Assembly (NCBI GenBank): GCA_046293395.1
Contig: JBKBOU010000002.1
Coordinates: 1-64,000 of the forward strand
Direction: 5' to 3'
Length of the DNA: 64,000 nucleotides
Source: CAYNRA01 sp046293395
GTDB taxonomy: Bacteria; Bacteroidota; Bacteroidia; Cytophagales; Spirosomataceae
This document shows positions 8,425-18,507 of the stretch, piece by piece (positions within the stretch are counted from its first letter, which is position 1; each line of letters opens with the position of its first letter). Below the pieces are notes generated by a model. The model worked only from the letters and a program-made list of their open reading frames with translations. It was not told the DNA's origin and ran no database searches. The position numbers and the translations under genes were made by a program.

Positions 8425-8466
8425 TACATGCTTCTTTAAAGCTCTCTATTTATCATACGTTTGCCC

Positions 8467-10119
8467 ATGAAGCGTCGTTTTTTTAGCGTCATTAATCCTA
8501 TCCTTATGAGTCGTTTCCTATTTATACTTTGTCTTTTTCCTCTCTATTCTATTGCACAGAAAAAAATCCCACTTGGTTCGGTTGTTAATTCTGAGTTTAA
8601 CGAGATTCATCCCTTGGTATCGCCAGACGGTCAAACGCTTTATTTCGTTCGGGCAAATCATCCTTCCAACACCTACGGGCGGGACGGTAGCAACGATGTT
8701 TGGTTCTCTGAAAAACGGGCTGACAAATGGAGTCTTGCCAAGCGGATGCCTCCAGCAATTAATAAAGACAAATACAACGATATTTTTAGTATTACGCCAG
8801 ATGGCCAAACAATGCTTATTCGTGGCGTTTATGTCAAAGGCAAAAGACAAAATGAAGTCGGAATTTCTATTTCTACCAAAACAAAAGCGGGGTGGTCACA
8901 ACCCGATAAGGTCAATATACCTAAATTGGATGTCTTGTGCAAAGGCGCGTATCTTTCCGCTTTTTTATCCAATGATGGCAAAAGTATGCTTCTAGCGTTT
9001 TCTGAAAAGAAAAATAGCATAGCAGACGACCTGTATATTTCAACCAAAGATAGACAAGGTGAATGGTCAAAACCAGAATCATTGGGAAGTCAAATCAATA
9101 CTGATTTTGCAGAAACAACTCCTTTTCTGGCTTCTGATAACCAAACTTTGTATTTTGCCAGCAACCGTCCAGGCGGACAAGGTGGTTTTGATATTTGGGT
9201 AAGCAAACGACTAAACCGTACCTGGCAAAAATGGTCAAAACCCATCAATCTTGGCGAAAAAATCAACTCGAAAGAAGATGATATGTATTATTCATTAACT
9301 TCTGACGGACAATTTGCTTTCTTGACAACCAAAGACCAATCTATTGGAAAAGGGGATATTGTTTATTTTGAGTTGCAAAACCAAGCAGAAGAAACAGACG
9401 ATAATCCAATTTTAGCTGGAAAAACAGGCGGTGCGGATAACAATGAAAATCAAACCACTCGCCTTACAAATACAGCTCCTGAGCCTGTCATTATGTACTC
9501 TGGCAAAGTGGTAAACCCACAAACAGGCCAGCCCGTCGCTGCACGAATTGTCTATGAAGTACTTTCTGACGACCCCGATGAGCTAGAATCAGGTGTTGCG
9601 AATACAAACCCATTAACAGGTGAATATAAAATTGTCCTACCTTATGGTAAAATGTATGCTGTACGGGCAGAGGCAAAAGATTTTATTTCTACTAGCCAGC
9701 GCGTTGATTTAACACAAAAAGGAACGTATAAAGAATTGAGTGGTGGAGACATGCGGGTAATCCCGATTTCCATTGGCTCAAGCATAACTTTAAATAATAT
9801 TTTCTTCGAGTTCGGGAAGGCAACCTTGCAACCTTCTTCTTTCGTGGAGTTAAACCGAATCGTTGAAATCATGCAGGATAACCCAACCTTAGAAGTGGAA
9901 ATCCAAGGACACACAGACAATGTCGGAACGGCCGCTATAAACAAACGTATTTCACAGGAGCGTGCGGACGCCGTTCGGGCGTATCTGCTCCAAAGAAAGA
10001 TTGCTGCAACACGTATAAAAAGCAGTGGTTTTGGCTTCGAGCGACCCATCGCAAGTAACGATACGCCGGAAGGACAAGCCCAAAACCGACGTGTTGATTT
10101 CGTTATCTTGAAAAAATAA
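8467..10119 (+). CDS. OmpA-family protein with N-terminal PD40 beta-propeller
   Basis: About 550 residues. A signal peptide (SRFLFILCLFPLYSIAQ) is followed by PD40/WD40-like repeats (LVSPDGQTLYFVR, FSITPDGQTMLIRG, FLASDNQTLYFASNRPGG, about residues 40-310). A short carboxypeptidase-regulatory-like beta sandwich follows (about 340-420), then a C-terminal OmpA peptidoglycan-binding domain with GHTDN and AQNRRVDF. It likely anchors the outer membrane to peptidoglycan. Proteins of this build occur beside type IX secretion genes in Bacteroidota, but none are seen here. ATGs at 8467 and 8506 are both possible. The second gives a more compact signal peptide. Confidence 0.9.
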   Translation: MKRRFFSVINPILMSRFLFILCLFPLYSIAQKKIPLGSVVNSEFNEIHPLVSPDGQTLYFVRANHPSNTYGRDGSNDVWFSEKRADKWSLAKRMPPAINKDKYNDIFSITPDGQTMLIRGVYVKGKRQNEVGISISTKTKAGWSQPDKVNIPKLDVLCKGAYLSAFLSNDGKSMLLAFSEKKNSIADDLYISTKDRQGEWSKPESLGSQINTDFAETTPFLASDNQTLYFASNRPGGQGGFDIWVSKRLNRTWQKWSKPINLGEKINSKEDDMYYSLTSDGQFAFLTTKDQSIGKGDIVYFELQNQAEETDDNPILAGKTGGADNNENQTTRLTNTAPEPVIMYSGKVVNPQTGQPVAARIVYEVLSDDPDELESGVANTNPLTGEYKIVLPYGKMYAVRAEAKDFISTSQRVDLTQKGTYKELSGGDMRVIPISIGSSITLNNIFFEFGKATLQPSSFVELNRIVEIMQDNPTLEVEIQGHTDNVGTAAINKRISQERADAVRAYLLQRKIAATRIKSSGFGFERPIASNDTPEGQAQNRRVDFVILKK

Positions 10120-10137
10120 AGTCAACATCAATTAATT

Positions 10138-10188
10138 AAAAAAGTGGACTTAGTCAGGTAAAAACCCCATTAAGTCCACTTTTATTTT
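10138..10188 (+). terminator. Rho-independent terminator after the OmpA/PD40 gene
   Basis: A 12-bp stem aaagtggactta (10141-10152) / taagtccacttt (10171-10182), continued by TATTTTATT. It lies 21 bases after the stop codon. Confidence 0.85.
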
Positions 10189-10381
10189 ATTAGTACGTAA
10201 AATTTATCTACAATTACTAGGATTGTATATCTATTCTTTTCTTACTTTGTACTTAGAAATACAAAGCCTCTAAACTTTGTTTCTATTTAAAAAAAGAAAC
10301 TTTATTTGTCCATTCCTATTACTTGTAAAATCCCCACGTAAGTAATAGTTAAAAAACATCTTGGGGATACTAAATAATCAA

Positions 10382-11701
10382 ATGAAAATAGCCGTAGTTG
10401 GTACCGGATATGTCGGTTTAGTGACAGGTACATGTTTTGCAGAAACAGGCAACGATGTTGTCTGTGTGGATGTGGATGCATCCAAAGTGGAAAAATTGAA
10501 AAAAGGCAAGATAACTATTTATGAACCTGGTCTTGATATTCTCTTTGATAGAAATACCAAAGAAGGTCGTTTAAAATTTACAACAGATTTAGCAGAAGGA
10601 ATTGCAGGTGCTGAGGTTATCTTTCTTGCCCTACCAACCCCTCCAGGCGAAGATGGTTCCGCAGACTTAAAGTACATCTTGGGTGTTGCAGACCATCTAG
10701 GTAAAATTATGACGCAATATGCAGTCATTGTTGATAAAAGTACAGTTCCCGTCGGTACATCTGAGAAAGTACACGCCGCAGTAGCTGCAAATGCATCTGT
10801 ACCGTTTGATGTTGTTTCTAATCCAGAATTTCTGCGTGAAGGTGTTGCCGTGGATGACTTCATGAAACCAGACCGTGTTGTCATCGGTACTGAATCTGAC
10901 CGCGCCAAGGCAATCATGGAAAGGCTGTATGCACCGCTTGTTCGCCAAGGAAATCCTGTGATTTTCATGGATAAACGTTCAGCAGAAATGACAAAATACG
11001 CTGCCAACGCATTCTTAGCAATGAAAATTACGTTCATGAACGAAATTGCTAACCTCTGTGAACGTGCTGGAGCAGACGTGGACAGTGTTCGTAAAGGAAT
11101 CGGAACGGACTCACGGATTGGCAAGCGTTTTCTGTTTGCCGGTATTGGTTACGGAGGAAGTTGCTTCCCGAAAGACGTGCAAGCCCTCGGAAAAACAGCG
11201 AGTGAATACGATTATGACTTTAAAATCCTGAAGTCTGTCATGAGCGTAAACGAGAAACAGAAAACTAAGCTCGTCCCGCAAATGAAAACATATTTCAACA
11301 ATGATTTAAAAGGAAAAACAATTGCCATGTGGGGATTGGCATTTAAACCACACACAGATGATATTCGTGAGGCACCTGCCCTATACAATATCAAGGCACT
11401 TCGCAGAGCGGGTGCGAAAGTCGTTGTCTTTGACCCAGAGGCAATGGATAACATTCGTCAAGTCGTTGGGAAAAAAGTAAAATATGCCAAATCTTTGTAC
11501 GAAGCAGTAGAGGGAGCAGATGCGCTAATGATTATGACAGAATGGCCTGCTTTCAGAACTCCAGACTTTGACCGTTTGTCGGCATCCCTAAAAAATAAAG
11601 TTATTTTTGACGGACGTAATCTATACGAACTTTCAGAAATGGAGAAATTGGGCTACGATTATTTCTCTATCGGACGTAAATCAATTGTTCAATCCCGTTA
11701 A
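10382..11701 (+). CDS. UDP-glucose 6-dehydrogenase family (UDP-glucose/GDP-mannose dehydrogenase)
   Basis: The 439-residue enzyme oxidises a nucleotide sugar to its uronic acid in two NAD-dependent steps. The Rossmann motif VVGTGYVGLVTG opens the protein. The catalytic cysteine lies in GYGGSCFPKDVQALG, and the C-terminal UDP-binding domain has WGLAFKPHTDDIREAP. I chose the ATG at 10382, because the reading frame also opens at a TTG (10361) that has no family support. A sugar epimerase/decarboxylase follows after 12 bases, so the pair probably makes UDP-glucuronate and then UDP-xylose or a related precursor for surface polysaccharide. Confidence 0.95.
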   Translation: MKIAVVGTGYVGLVTGTCFAETGNDVVCVDVDASKVEKLKKGKITIYEPGLDILFDRNTKEGRLKFTTDLAEGIAGAEVIFLALPTPPGEDGSADLKYILGVADHLGKIMTQYAVIVDKSTVPVGTSEKVHAAVAANASVPFDVVSNPEFLREGVAVDDFMKPDRVVIGTESDRAKAIMERLYAPLVRQGNPVIFMDKRSAEMTKYAANAFLAMKITFMNEIANLCERAGADVDSVRKGIGTDSRIGKRFLFAGIGYGGSCFPKDVQALGKTASEYDYDFKILKSVMSVNEKQKTKLVPQMKTYFNNDLKGKTIAMWGLAFKPHTDDIREAPALYNIKALRRAGAKVVVFDPEAMDNIRQVVGKKVKYAKSLYEAVEGADALMIMTEWPAFRTPDFDRLSASLKNKVIFDGRNLYELSEMEKLGYDYFSIGRKSIVQSR

Positions 11702-11713
11702 TTTAAAAACAGT

Positions 11714-12763
11714 ATGAAAAGAGTACTTATCACAGGTGGTGCTGGTTTTTTAGGCTCCCACCTCTGTGACCGATTTATAAAAGAAGGATATCACGTCATT
11801 GCCATGGATAACCTGATTACAGGTGACTTACGCAATATCGAGCATTTATTCAAACTTCCTAATTTTGAATTCTATCACCATGACGTGAGTAAATTTATCC
11901 ATGTTCCTGGTGAATTAGACTATATTTTGCACTTTGCCTCGCCTGCAAGTCCCATTGACTATTTGAAAATTCCTATTCCTACCTTGAAAGTAGGCTCATT
12001 GGGTATTCATAACTGTCTAGGACTTGCCCGTGTTAAGAAAGCGCGCGTTTNNNNNNNNNNNNNNNNNNNNNNNNNNNNNNNNNNNNNNNNNNNNNNNNNN
12101 NNNNNNNNNNNNNNNNNNNNNNNNNNNNNNNNNNNNNNNNNNNNNNNNNNNNNNNNNNNNNNNNNNNNNNNNNNNNNNNNNNNNNNNNNNNNNNNNNNNN
12201 NNNNNNNNNNNNNNNNNNNNNNNNNNNNNNNNNNNNNNNNNNNNNNNNNNNNNNNNNNNNNNNNNNNNNNNNNNNNNNNNNNNNNNNNNNNNNNNNNNNN
12301 NNNNNNNNNNNNNNNNNNNNNNNNNNNNNNNNNNNNNNNNNNNNNNNNNNNNNNNNNNNNNNNNNNNNNNNNNNNNNNNNNNNNNNNNNNNNNNNNNNNN
12401 NNNNNNNNNNNNNNNNNNNNNNNNNNNNNNNNNNNNNNNNNNNNNNNNNNNNNNNNNNNNNNNNNNNNNNNNNNNNNNNNNNNNNNNNNNNNNNNNNNNN
12501 NNNNNNNNNNNNNNNNNNNNNNNNNNNNNNNNNNNNNNNNNNNNNNNNNNNNNNNNNNNNNNNNNNNNNNNNNNNNNNNNNNNNNNNNNNNNNNNNNNNN
12601 NNNNNNNNNNNNNNNNNNNNNNNNNNNNNNNNNNNNNNNNNNNNNNNNNNNNNNNNNNNNNNNNNNNNNNNNNNNNNNNNNNNNNNNNNNNNNNNNNNNN
12701 NNNNNNNNNNNNNNNNNNNNNNNNNNNNNNNNNNNNNNNNNNNNNNNNNNNNNNNNNNNTTAA
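11714..12763 (+). CDS. NAD-dependent sugar epimerase/decarboxylase, probably UDP-glucuronate decarboxylase (interrupted by assembly gap)
   Basis: Only the first 112 codons are readable before the Ns. They show the extended SDR cofactor motif ITGGAGFLGSHL and a run close to UDP-xylose synthase (ITGDLRNIEHLF, HHDVSKF, LHFASPASPIDY). UDP-glucuronate is the product of the upstream dehydrogenase, which fits decarboxylation to UDP-xylose. The catalytic SxnYxxxK lies in the gap. The Ns keep the frame, and a TAA follows at 12761-12763, giving 349 codons. That is plausible, but it relies on the gap length being right. Confidence 0.75.
   Translation: MKRVLITGGAGFLGSHLCDRFIKEGYHVIAMDNLITGDLRNIEHLFKLPNFEFYHHDVSKFIHVPGELDYILHFASPASPIDYLKIPIPTLKVGSLGIHNCLGLARVKKARVXXXXXXXXXXXXXXXXXXXXXXXXXXXXXXXXXXXXXXXXXXXXXXXXXXXXXXXXXXXXXXXXXXXXXXXXXXXXXXXXXXXXXXXXXXXXXXXXXXXXXXXXXXXXXXXXXXXXXXXXXXXXXXXXXXXXXXXXXXXXXXXXXXXXXXXXXXXXXXXXXXXXXXXXXXXXXXXXXXXXXXXXXXXXXXXXXXXXXXXXXXXXXXXXXXXXXXXXXXXXXXXXXXXXXXXXXXXXX
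12051..12759. other. Assembly gap (709 Ns)
   Basis: Unknown bases covering most of the sugar epimerase gene. Any small gene or regulatory element inside is invisible. Confidence 0.99.
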
Positions 12764-12795
12764 AAAACTCCCTGATGGAAAATCCTTCAGGGAGT
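12762..12795 (-). terminator. Rho-independent terminator of the M16 peptidase gene
   Basis: A 9-bp stem actccctga (12767-12775) / tcagggagt (12787-12795). On the minus strand it is followed by TTTTTT, so it terminates the minus-strand peptidase. Confidence 0.8.
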
Positions 12796-12820
12796 CGAAC
12801 CCAAAAATTAAAAAAACAAA

Positions 12821-15688
12821 TTACTCTTTATCGCCCCCATTTGAAGTCTTTGCACCTTCTGTGGCTGGCTTCACAGGAGCTGGTTTATCAAAATCTCCTG
12901 CTTTGATAATACTTATTTTAGATGTATCAATGTACTTTCTAAATGTCTCATTGACCTTATTGACATCCAATTCTTTGATTGCTTTTTCAAAAGAAGCATC
13001 GAATGCGAGTGTTCTGTCTAAGAACAAATACCCGTTCAGTTTACTTGCTAATTCGTTGTCTTTGGCTCTAGAAACCGTGTACGATTGTAATAAACCATCA
13101 ACCGCTGCTTTTAGTTCCTCAGCTGTAAATCCTTCGTTGCGAACTTTATCAATTTCCTCTTGGAACGCCTGCTCAAGTCTTGCTGCGTTTTCAGGAGCAT
13201 AAATTGCATACGTCAAAAACACGCCTTTTTTATCTACAGAACCTGCATTTAACTGGGAACCAACTCCATAGCTAATTCCTTCTTTCTGACGAATACGAAC
13301 AGCCAATCTTGAATTTAGGAAACCACCGCCCAAAATATAATTCCCTACTACTAACGCTGGATAGTCTGCATCTGTATCTTTAATCGGCAAATTTAAACCT
13401 GCCAAGAACATTGCATTGGGCTTATCAGGTGTCTTAATCGCCTCAGTTGTAGGATTTAACTCCTTATACTCAGAAGCAATGCGGACGAATGGAGTTGGAC
13501 TTTTCCAAGACCCCAATCCCTTCGTTAATAAATCCGTTACGATTTCTTTGTCAAAATCACCTACAACAGAGATAGTACCCGCCGATGCGCCATAGAATTG
13601 CTTATGAAATGCTGCGAGTTCCTCGATTTTCACTTTCTCTAGCATCTCTAAACTCTCTTGCAAATCTGGCGTATAACGAACATCTTCCTTTTCGAATGGA
13701 TTGATGGTACGTTGGAAAGCCACACTTGCCAATGCCATAGGGTCACTCAATTGTGCTTCAATTTGTGCTTTTCTTTCTGCTTTCAGTTTCACAAATTCGG
13801 ACTCCTCAAACGACGGATTCATCAAAATATCCGTTACAATTTCAATTACTTTCGGTAAATTTTCCTTTGTAGCGGTGATACTTGCCCCAACCGAGTTTTC
13901 TGACCCATAGACAAATGCTTGTGCTTTCAATTTATCCAAAGTGTCTTTGATAGCTTGGCGATTTAGTGACTTTGTTCCATACATCAACATCGCACCCGTT
14001 AAGTCACTTATCATGGCTTTCCCTCTCAATGATTTCGCATCTCCAATACGCAATGTCATATTTGCCGTCACGATATTTCCACGTGTTGATTTGGGTAAAA
14101 GCGCAACTTCCATGCCATTTGGAGTAGAAAACTGAGCAGTACGTCTATCAATGTTCTCTGGAGTAGGATCAAAGACCTCTCCTTCTGCAATGGCAGCTCT
14201 TCCTTTGTAGTTTTTCACCAATTCATCTACATTTGGAGCTTCTCCGATTTTTACACGATCTGGCGCTTTGTCAGGCATAAATAAACCAGTCGTTCTGTTA
14301 GACGGCTTGAAATAATACGCAGCAACTCGTTGAATATCTTCTTTCGTTACCTTTTCAACGGCATCCCGATACAAGAAAAACGTCCGCCAATCACCTTTGG
14401 CTATAAATTCACTCAATCCACGACCAAGAACCTCCGAGTTTCGGGTAATCAACTCGAAACGCTTGGTTAATTGTGATTTTGCCCGGTTAATTTCTTCATC
14501 AGTAAAGTCCATTGTCCGAACACCATCCAATGTTTCTAGGAAAATTTTATTGGTTTCATCCAAATTTTGTTCTTTCAATACCTCTACACCAAAATAGGCC
14601 AAACCTGGGTCTTTCAAACTAAAAGAGAAACCATATTGCGACGTTGCCTTTTTCGTTTCGACAAGTTTCTTATATAGAATACCTGAAGGTTCGTCAACCA
14701 ATACATTCACAAGAACATCAAGTGGTGCATAATCTGGATGCGTTCCTGCCGGAATGTGGTACATTGCACCTGCATATTGTACATCACCTACACGACGAAG
14801 TACAACAGAACGTTCTCCATCTTGGGTGGGTTCAACAGTATAAGTGGGTTGGAGAATGCGCGTTGGACGTGGAATAGCACCAAAATAATCATTGATCATC
14901 TGAAGCGTTTTGGTGGGGTCAAATTTACCTGCTACCAATAAAACGGCATTGTCTGGTTGGTAATACTTTTTGTAAAAAGCTTGCAGATTTTCTATCGGAA
15001 CACGCTCAATATCTTCTCTTGAACCGATGGTCGAGTTTCCGTAATTATGCCAAATATATCCGGCTGAAATAATCCGCTCCATCAATACACTACCTGGGTC
15101 ATTTTCACCCATCTCAAACTCATTTCGAACGACAGAAAACTCAGTTTCTAAGTCTTCTTTTTTTATAAATGAGTTAATCATCCGGTCTGCTTCTAAATCA
15201 AGCGCCCACTTTAGGTTTTCTTCTGTTGCATTGAACGTCTCGTAGTAATTCGTTCTATCCAACCAAGTTGTTCCATTGGGTCTTGCACCATGCTCTGCTA
15301 ATTCTTGAGGGATATTCGGGTGTTTGGGTGTACCTTTGAACACCATGTGCTCCAATAAATGGGCCATTCCCGTTTCTCCGTAGCCTTCGTGTCTTGAACC
15401 TACCAAGTAGGTAATATTGACAGTTATGGTTTGTTGTGAGTTATCCGGGAAAAGTAAAACTTTCATTCCGTTACCAAGTGTGTACTCCGTAATTCCTTCC
15501 ACAGATGCACCTTTCTGTGGAGCCGGCAAAGTAGTCATGGCTGTCGTAGCGGCAGCAGCGGTTGGGACCTCCGCTTTCTTACTTCCTTTTTTCTTTCCTT
15601 GTGCTTGCGCCTCTAATGCCATGCCACTCACAGACAAAGCAAAAACTGCTGAAAAAACACAAACGCGTTTTAAGTACTTTGTGAACAT
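12821..15688 (-). CDS. Secreted M16-family zinc metallopeptidase (two-domain)
   Basis: The 955-residue protein has a signal peptide (VFSAVFALSVSGMALEAQAQ), a low-complexity Ala/Thr linker, and two tandem M16 units of about 430 residues each. The first carries the inverted zinc motif HLLEH (His110, Glu113, His114), preceded by GSRHEGYGETGMA. The second has lost it (SDLTGAMLMYG at the matching place), as is usual for the non-catalytic half of fused pitrilysin/processing-peptidase types. It probably degrades peptides in the periplasm. A hairpin terminator follows, and lon lies 190 bases upstream on the same strand with its own terminator between. Confidence 0.93.
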   Translation of the reverse strand: MFTKYLKRVCVFSAVFALSVSGMALEAQAQGKKKGSKKAEVPTAAAATTAMTTLPAPQKGASVEGITEYTLGNGMKVLLFPDNSQQTITVNITYLVGSRHEGYGETGMAHLLEHMVFKGTPKHPNIPQELAEHGARPNGTTWLDRTNYYETFNATEENLKWALDLEADRMINSFIKKEDLETEFSVVRNEFEMGENDPGSVLMERIISAGYIWHNYGNSTIGSREDIERVPIENLQAFYKKYYQPDNAVLLVAGKFDPTKTLQMINDYFGAIPRPTRILQPTYTVEPTQDGERSVVLRRVGDVQYAGAMYHIPAGTHPDYAPLDVLVNVLVDEPSGILYKKLVETKKATSQYGFSFSLKDPGLAYFGVEVLKEQNLDETNKIFLETLDGVRTMDFTDEEINRAKSQLTKRFELITRNSEVLGRGLSEFIAKGDWRTFFLYRDAVEKVTKEDIQRVAAYYFKPSNRTTGLFMPDKAPDRVKIGEAPNVDELVKNYKGRAAIAEGEVFDPTPENIDRRTAQFSTPNGMEVALLPKSTRGNIVTANMTLRIGDAKSLRGKAMISDLTGAMLMYGTKSLNRQAIKDTLDKLKAQAFVYGSENSVGASITATKENLPKVIEIVTDILMNPSFEESEFVKLKAERKAQIEAQLSDPMALASVAFQRTINPFEKEDVRYTPDLQESLEMLEKVKIEELAAFHKQFYGASAGTISVVGDFDKEIVTDLLTKGLGSWKSPTPFVRIASEYKELNPTTEAIKTPDKPNAMFLAGLNLPIKDTDADYPALVVGNYILGGGFLNSRLAVRIRQKEGISYGVGSQLNAGSVDKKGVFLTYAIYAPENAARLEQAFQEEIDKVRNEGFTAEELKAAVDGLLQSYTVSRAKDNELASKLNGYLFLDRTLAFDASFEKAIKELDVNKVNETFRKYIDTSKISIIKAGDFDKPAPVKPATEGAKTSNGGDKE

Positions 15689-15845
15689 ACCGTTTTTCTT
15701 AGTTAGTTTATATGGACATTGGGTTTACTTTTCAACTGAAAAGCAAATCTCCCAACTTTTCGAAAATAAGTAGTTCTCTTCAATACTACTAGCCGAAAAT
15801 GTTCAGTGGTTAAATTCTTATTTTAAATACATGCCTATTGATATA

Positions 15846-15876
15846 AAAAAAGGTGTGCTCATCGCACACCTTTCAA
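15846..15876 (-). terminator. Rho-independent terminator of lon
   Basis: A 10-bp stem aaaggtgtgc (15849-15858) / gcacaccttt (15864-15873) with a 5-base loop. It is followed on the minus strand by a T-run and lies next to the lon stop at 15878. Confidence 0.88.
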
Positions 15877-15877
15877 A

Positions 15878-18349
15878 TTAGTTTTTCTTCTCTTCTAAAA
15901 AGACAAATTCGATAGGAACATCGACTTTCTCCTCCAAAAGTGCGATAGCAAGAACCTCATGTACGAATTGCACATAATGGAATGTGAGTCCTGCTGTATA
16001 TTCTTCCCCGATTTCTTCCACATCCCGTCTATTTTTTACGCACATGATGATATCTTTGATATTCGCACGCTTGGCTGCCAGGATTTTTTCTTTAATCCCG
16101 CCTACAGGCAAAACTTTACCACGCAACGTAATTTCTCCAGTCATTGCGGTATTCGGCTTGATTTTCCGTTGCGTAAAAATAGATGCCATAGACGTCAGCA
16201 TCGTAATACCAGCTGATGGCCCATCTTTTGGCACAGCTCCTTGAGGAACATGTATGTGTAAATCATACTGTTGGAAAACGCGGTAATCAATGTGCAGCGA
16301 ATCCGAATGAGATTTTAGGTAAGAAAGTGCTGTCACAGCTGATTCTTTCATGACATCACCCAATTGACCAGAGAGTGTCAGCTGACCTTTCCCTTTACTC
16401 AAATTTGACTCAATGAAAAGAATATCCCCACCCACGGGTGTCCAAGCCAAGCCTGTGACAACTCCCGCCATTTCGTTTCCTTCGTATTCGTCTGTATCAA
16501 AATACGATTTGCCTAAAATCTCTTCAATATCTTCTTTTTTGATGGTCTTCTTGTACGGTTTATCCATCGCAATGTAGGTCGCCATCTTCCGAACAACAGC
16601 TCCGACTTTTTGTTCCAGCGCACGTACGCCAGACTCCCGTGTATAGCCTTCAATAATTGCCCGAATGGCATCAGCCCCTATTTTCAAATCGGTTGTTCTC
16701 AAACCGTGTTCCTTGAGTTGCTTTGGCAATAAGTGGCGCTTTGCTATTTCCAGCTTTTCTTCTACGGTATATCCGGAAATTTCAATAATCTCCATTCTAT
16801 CACGAAGAGCAGGTTGAATGGTATCAAGCGAATTAGCCGTAGCGACGAACAAGACTTTCGACAAATCGAAATCTACATCCAGATAATTATCTTTGAATGC
16901 ACTATTTTGTTCAGGATCAAGGACTTCCAATAATGCAGAAGAAGGATCTCCACGCATATCACGGGCTACTTTATCTATTTCATCCAATACAAAAACAGGA
17001 TTAGATGATTTTGATTTATTGATATTTTGAATGATTTTTCCAGGCATTGCACCTATATAGGTTCGTCTATGTCCCCGAATTTCAGACTCATCGTGTACAC
17101 CACCGAGCGCCATACGCACATATTGACGACCCAACGCTTTGGCGATTGACTTCCCGAGGGATGTTTTTCCAACACCTGGAGGGCCGTACAAACAAAGAAT
17201 AGGAGCTTTCATGTCATTTCGAAGTTTCAAAATAGCCATGTACTCAATAATCCGTTCTTTGACCTTGCGAAGCCCAAAATGGTCTGCATCCAAGATTTTA
17301 GCTGCACGCGCTAAATCGAAATTGTCTTTTGTAAACTCATTCCAAGGTAAGTCAACCAATAATTCAGCATAACTCATGGAAACTGCGTATTCGGGCGCCA
17401 TGGAATTTGTTCGCAAAATTTTGTTCATTTCTTTGTTGAAATGTTCGTTGATTTCGGGTTTCCATTTCTTTTTTGCCCCTTTCATCCGGAGGCGTTCCAC
17501 CTCTTGGTCTGGTGTATCTTGTCCTAGTTCTTCTTGCAGTACTTTGATTTGCTGCCGCAGGTAATATTCTCTCTGCTGTTGGTCAATGTCAATGCTTGCT
17601 TTACTTTGGATATCCCGTTTGATTTCAAGCACTTGAATCTCCTTCATCATGTGCTCTAATAACTTATGCGCTTGCTCTGTACCGTCAAGCGTTTCAAGTA
17701 AAAGCTGCTTTTCTGCTAAGTCAATGGTTAAATTAGACGAAAGAAAATGAATCAAAAAGCTTGGATTTTCAATATTTGAAATAGCTGTTTGCGCATCTCT
17801 AGGAAGATCTATATTCAAATTCATGATTTGAGTCGCTGCTTCCTTCAAACTTTGCACCAACGCTTTGATTTCTTTTTTTCGTTGACTCGGAAAAAAGTCT
17901 TCTATATAGCTTACTCGGGCAGTGATGTAAGGAATCTCCTTTACAAATTCTTCCACTCGGAAACGTCGTCTTCCCTGCAAAATAATAGTCACGTTGCCAT
18001 CAGGGAGCACAATCATTTTAAGTATGCTTCCAATCGTACCTATTTTGTATAAATCATCAAAGGATGGTTCATCTTTTGTTTGTCTTACTTGCGAGATAAT
18101 TCCGATGGTTCGGTCGCCTTTATAGGCTTTTTTGACCAATCGAATGGCTTTTGTACGGGTGACTGTAACAGGAATGACAATACCTGGGAAAAGCACCGTG
18201 TTACGTAAAGGTAAAATCGGTAGTTCTTCAGGTAAATTTTGTGTATTTTCCATGACTTCGTCGGGAGATGCAATTTCAATCATCTCCACATTTTCCATAC
18301 TCCCTCCTAGGGCAGCCAGACTTGATAACATATCTAAATCATTCATCAT
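15878..18349 (-). CDS. lon: ATP-dependent protease Lon
   Basis: An 823-residue LonA-type protease. The N-terminal substrate-binding domain (LPILPLRNTVLFPGIVIPV onward) is followed by a coiled-coil, an AAA+ module with Walker A GPPGVGKTSLGKSIA and Walker B PVFVLDEIDKV, and a C-terminal serine protease with the Ser-Lys dyad (Ser in PKDGPSAGITM, Lys in IKEKILAAKRA). It degrades damaged and regulatory proteins in the cytoplasm. The start could be either Met of the MMNDLD pair. It lies downstream of hisF by 158 bases, and no heat-shock element was recognised. Confidence 0.98.
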   Translation of the reverse strand: MMNDLDMLSSLAALGGSMENVEMIEIASPDEVMENTQNLPEELPILPLRNTVLFPGIVIPVTVTRTKAIRLVKKAYKGDRTIGIISQVRQTKDEPSFDDLYKIGTIGSILKMIVLPDGNVTIILQGRRRFRVEEFVKEIPYITARVSYIEDFFPSQRKKEIKALVQSLKEAATQIMNLNIDLPRDAQTAISNIENPSFLIHFLSSNLTIDLAEKQLLLETLDGTEQAHKLLEHMMKEIQVLEIKRDIQSKASIDIDQQQREYYLRQQIKVLQEELGQDTPDQEVERLRMKGAKKKWKPEINEHFNKEMNKILRTNSMAPEYAVSMSYAELLVDLPWNEFTKDNFDLARAAKILDADHFGLRKVKERIIEYMAILKLRNDMKAPILCLYGPPGVGKTSLGKSIAKALGRQYVRMALGGVHDESEIRGHRRTYIGAMPGKIIQNINKSKSSNPVFVLDEIDKVARDMRGDPSSALLEVLDPEQNSAFKDNYLDVDFDLSKVLFVATANSLDTIQPALRDRMEIIEISGYTVEEKLEIAKRHLLPKQLKEHGLRTTDLKIGADAIRAIIEGYTRESGVRALEQKVGAVVRKMATYIAMDKPYKKTIKKEDIEEILGKSYFDTDEYEGNEMAGVVTGLAWTPVGGDILFIESNLSKGKGQLTLSGQLGDVMKESAVTALSYLKSHSDSLHIDYRVFQQYDLHIHVPQGAVPKDGPSAGITMLTSMASIFTQRKIKPNTAMTGEITLRGKVLPVGGIKEKILAAKRANIKDIIMCVKNRRDVEEIGEEYTAGLTFHYVQFVHEVLAIALLEEKVDVPIEFVFLEEKKN

Positions 18350-18507
18350 CCGGTTTGTTGTTTATGGTGTTGGATACTGGGTGCCAGTTTGTCAGTAATT
18401 GGATTGTTATATTCAAAAAACTTCGTGGTTAAATCAAACTTCTTATAGGCAAGGTTTGTACCAATTTTACAAAAAATGGACATTTTGACATATTGCCCCT
18501 TTTGTCT

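Noticed and set aside
12024..13202. A long plus-strand reading frame spanning the assembly gap
   Set aside because: Open only because Ns contain no stops. Its end lies antisense to the M16 peptidase.
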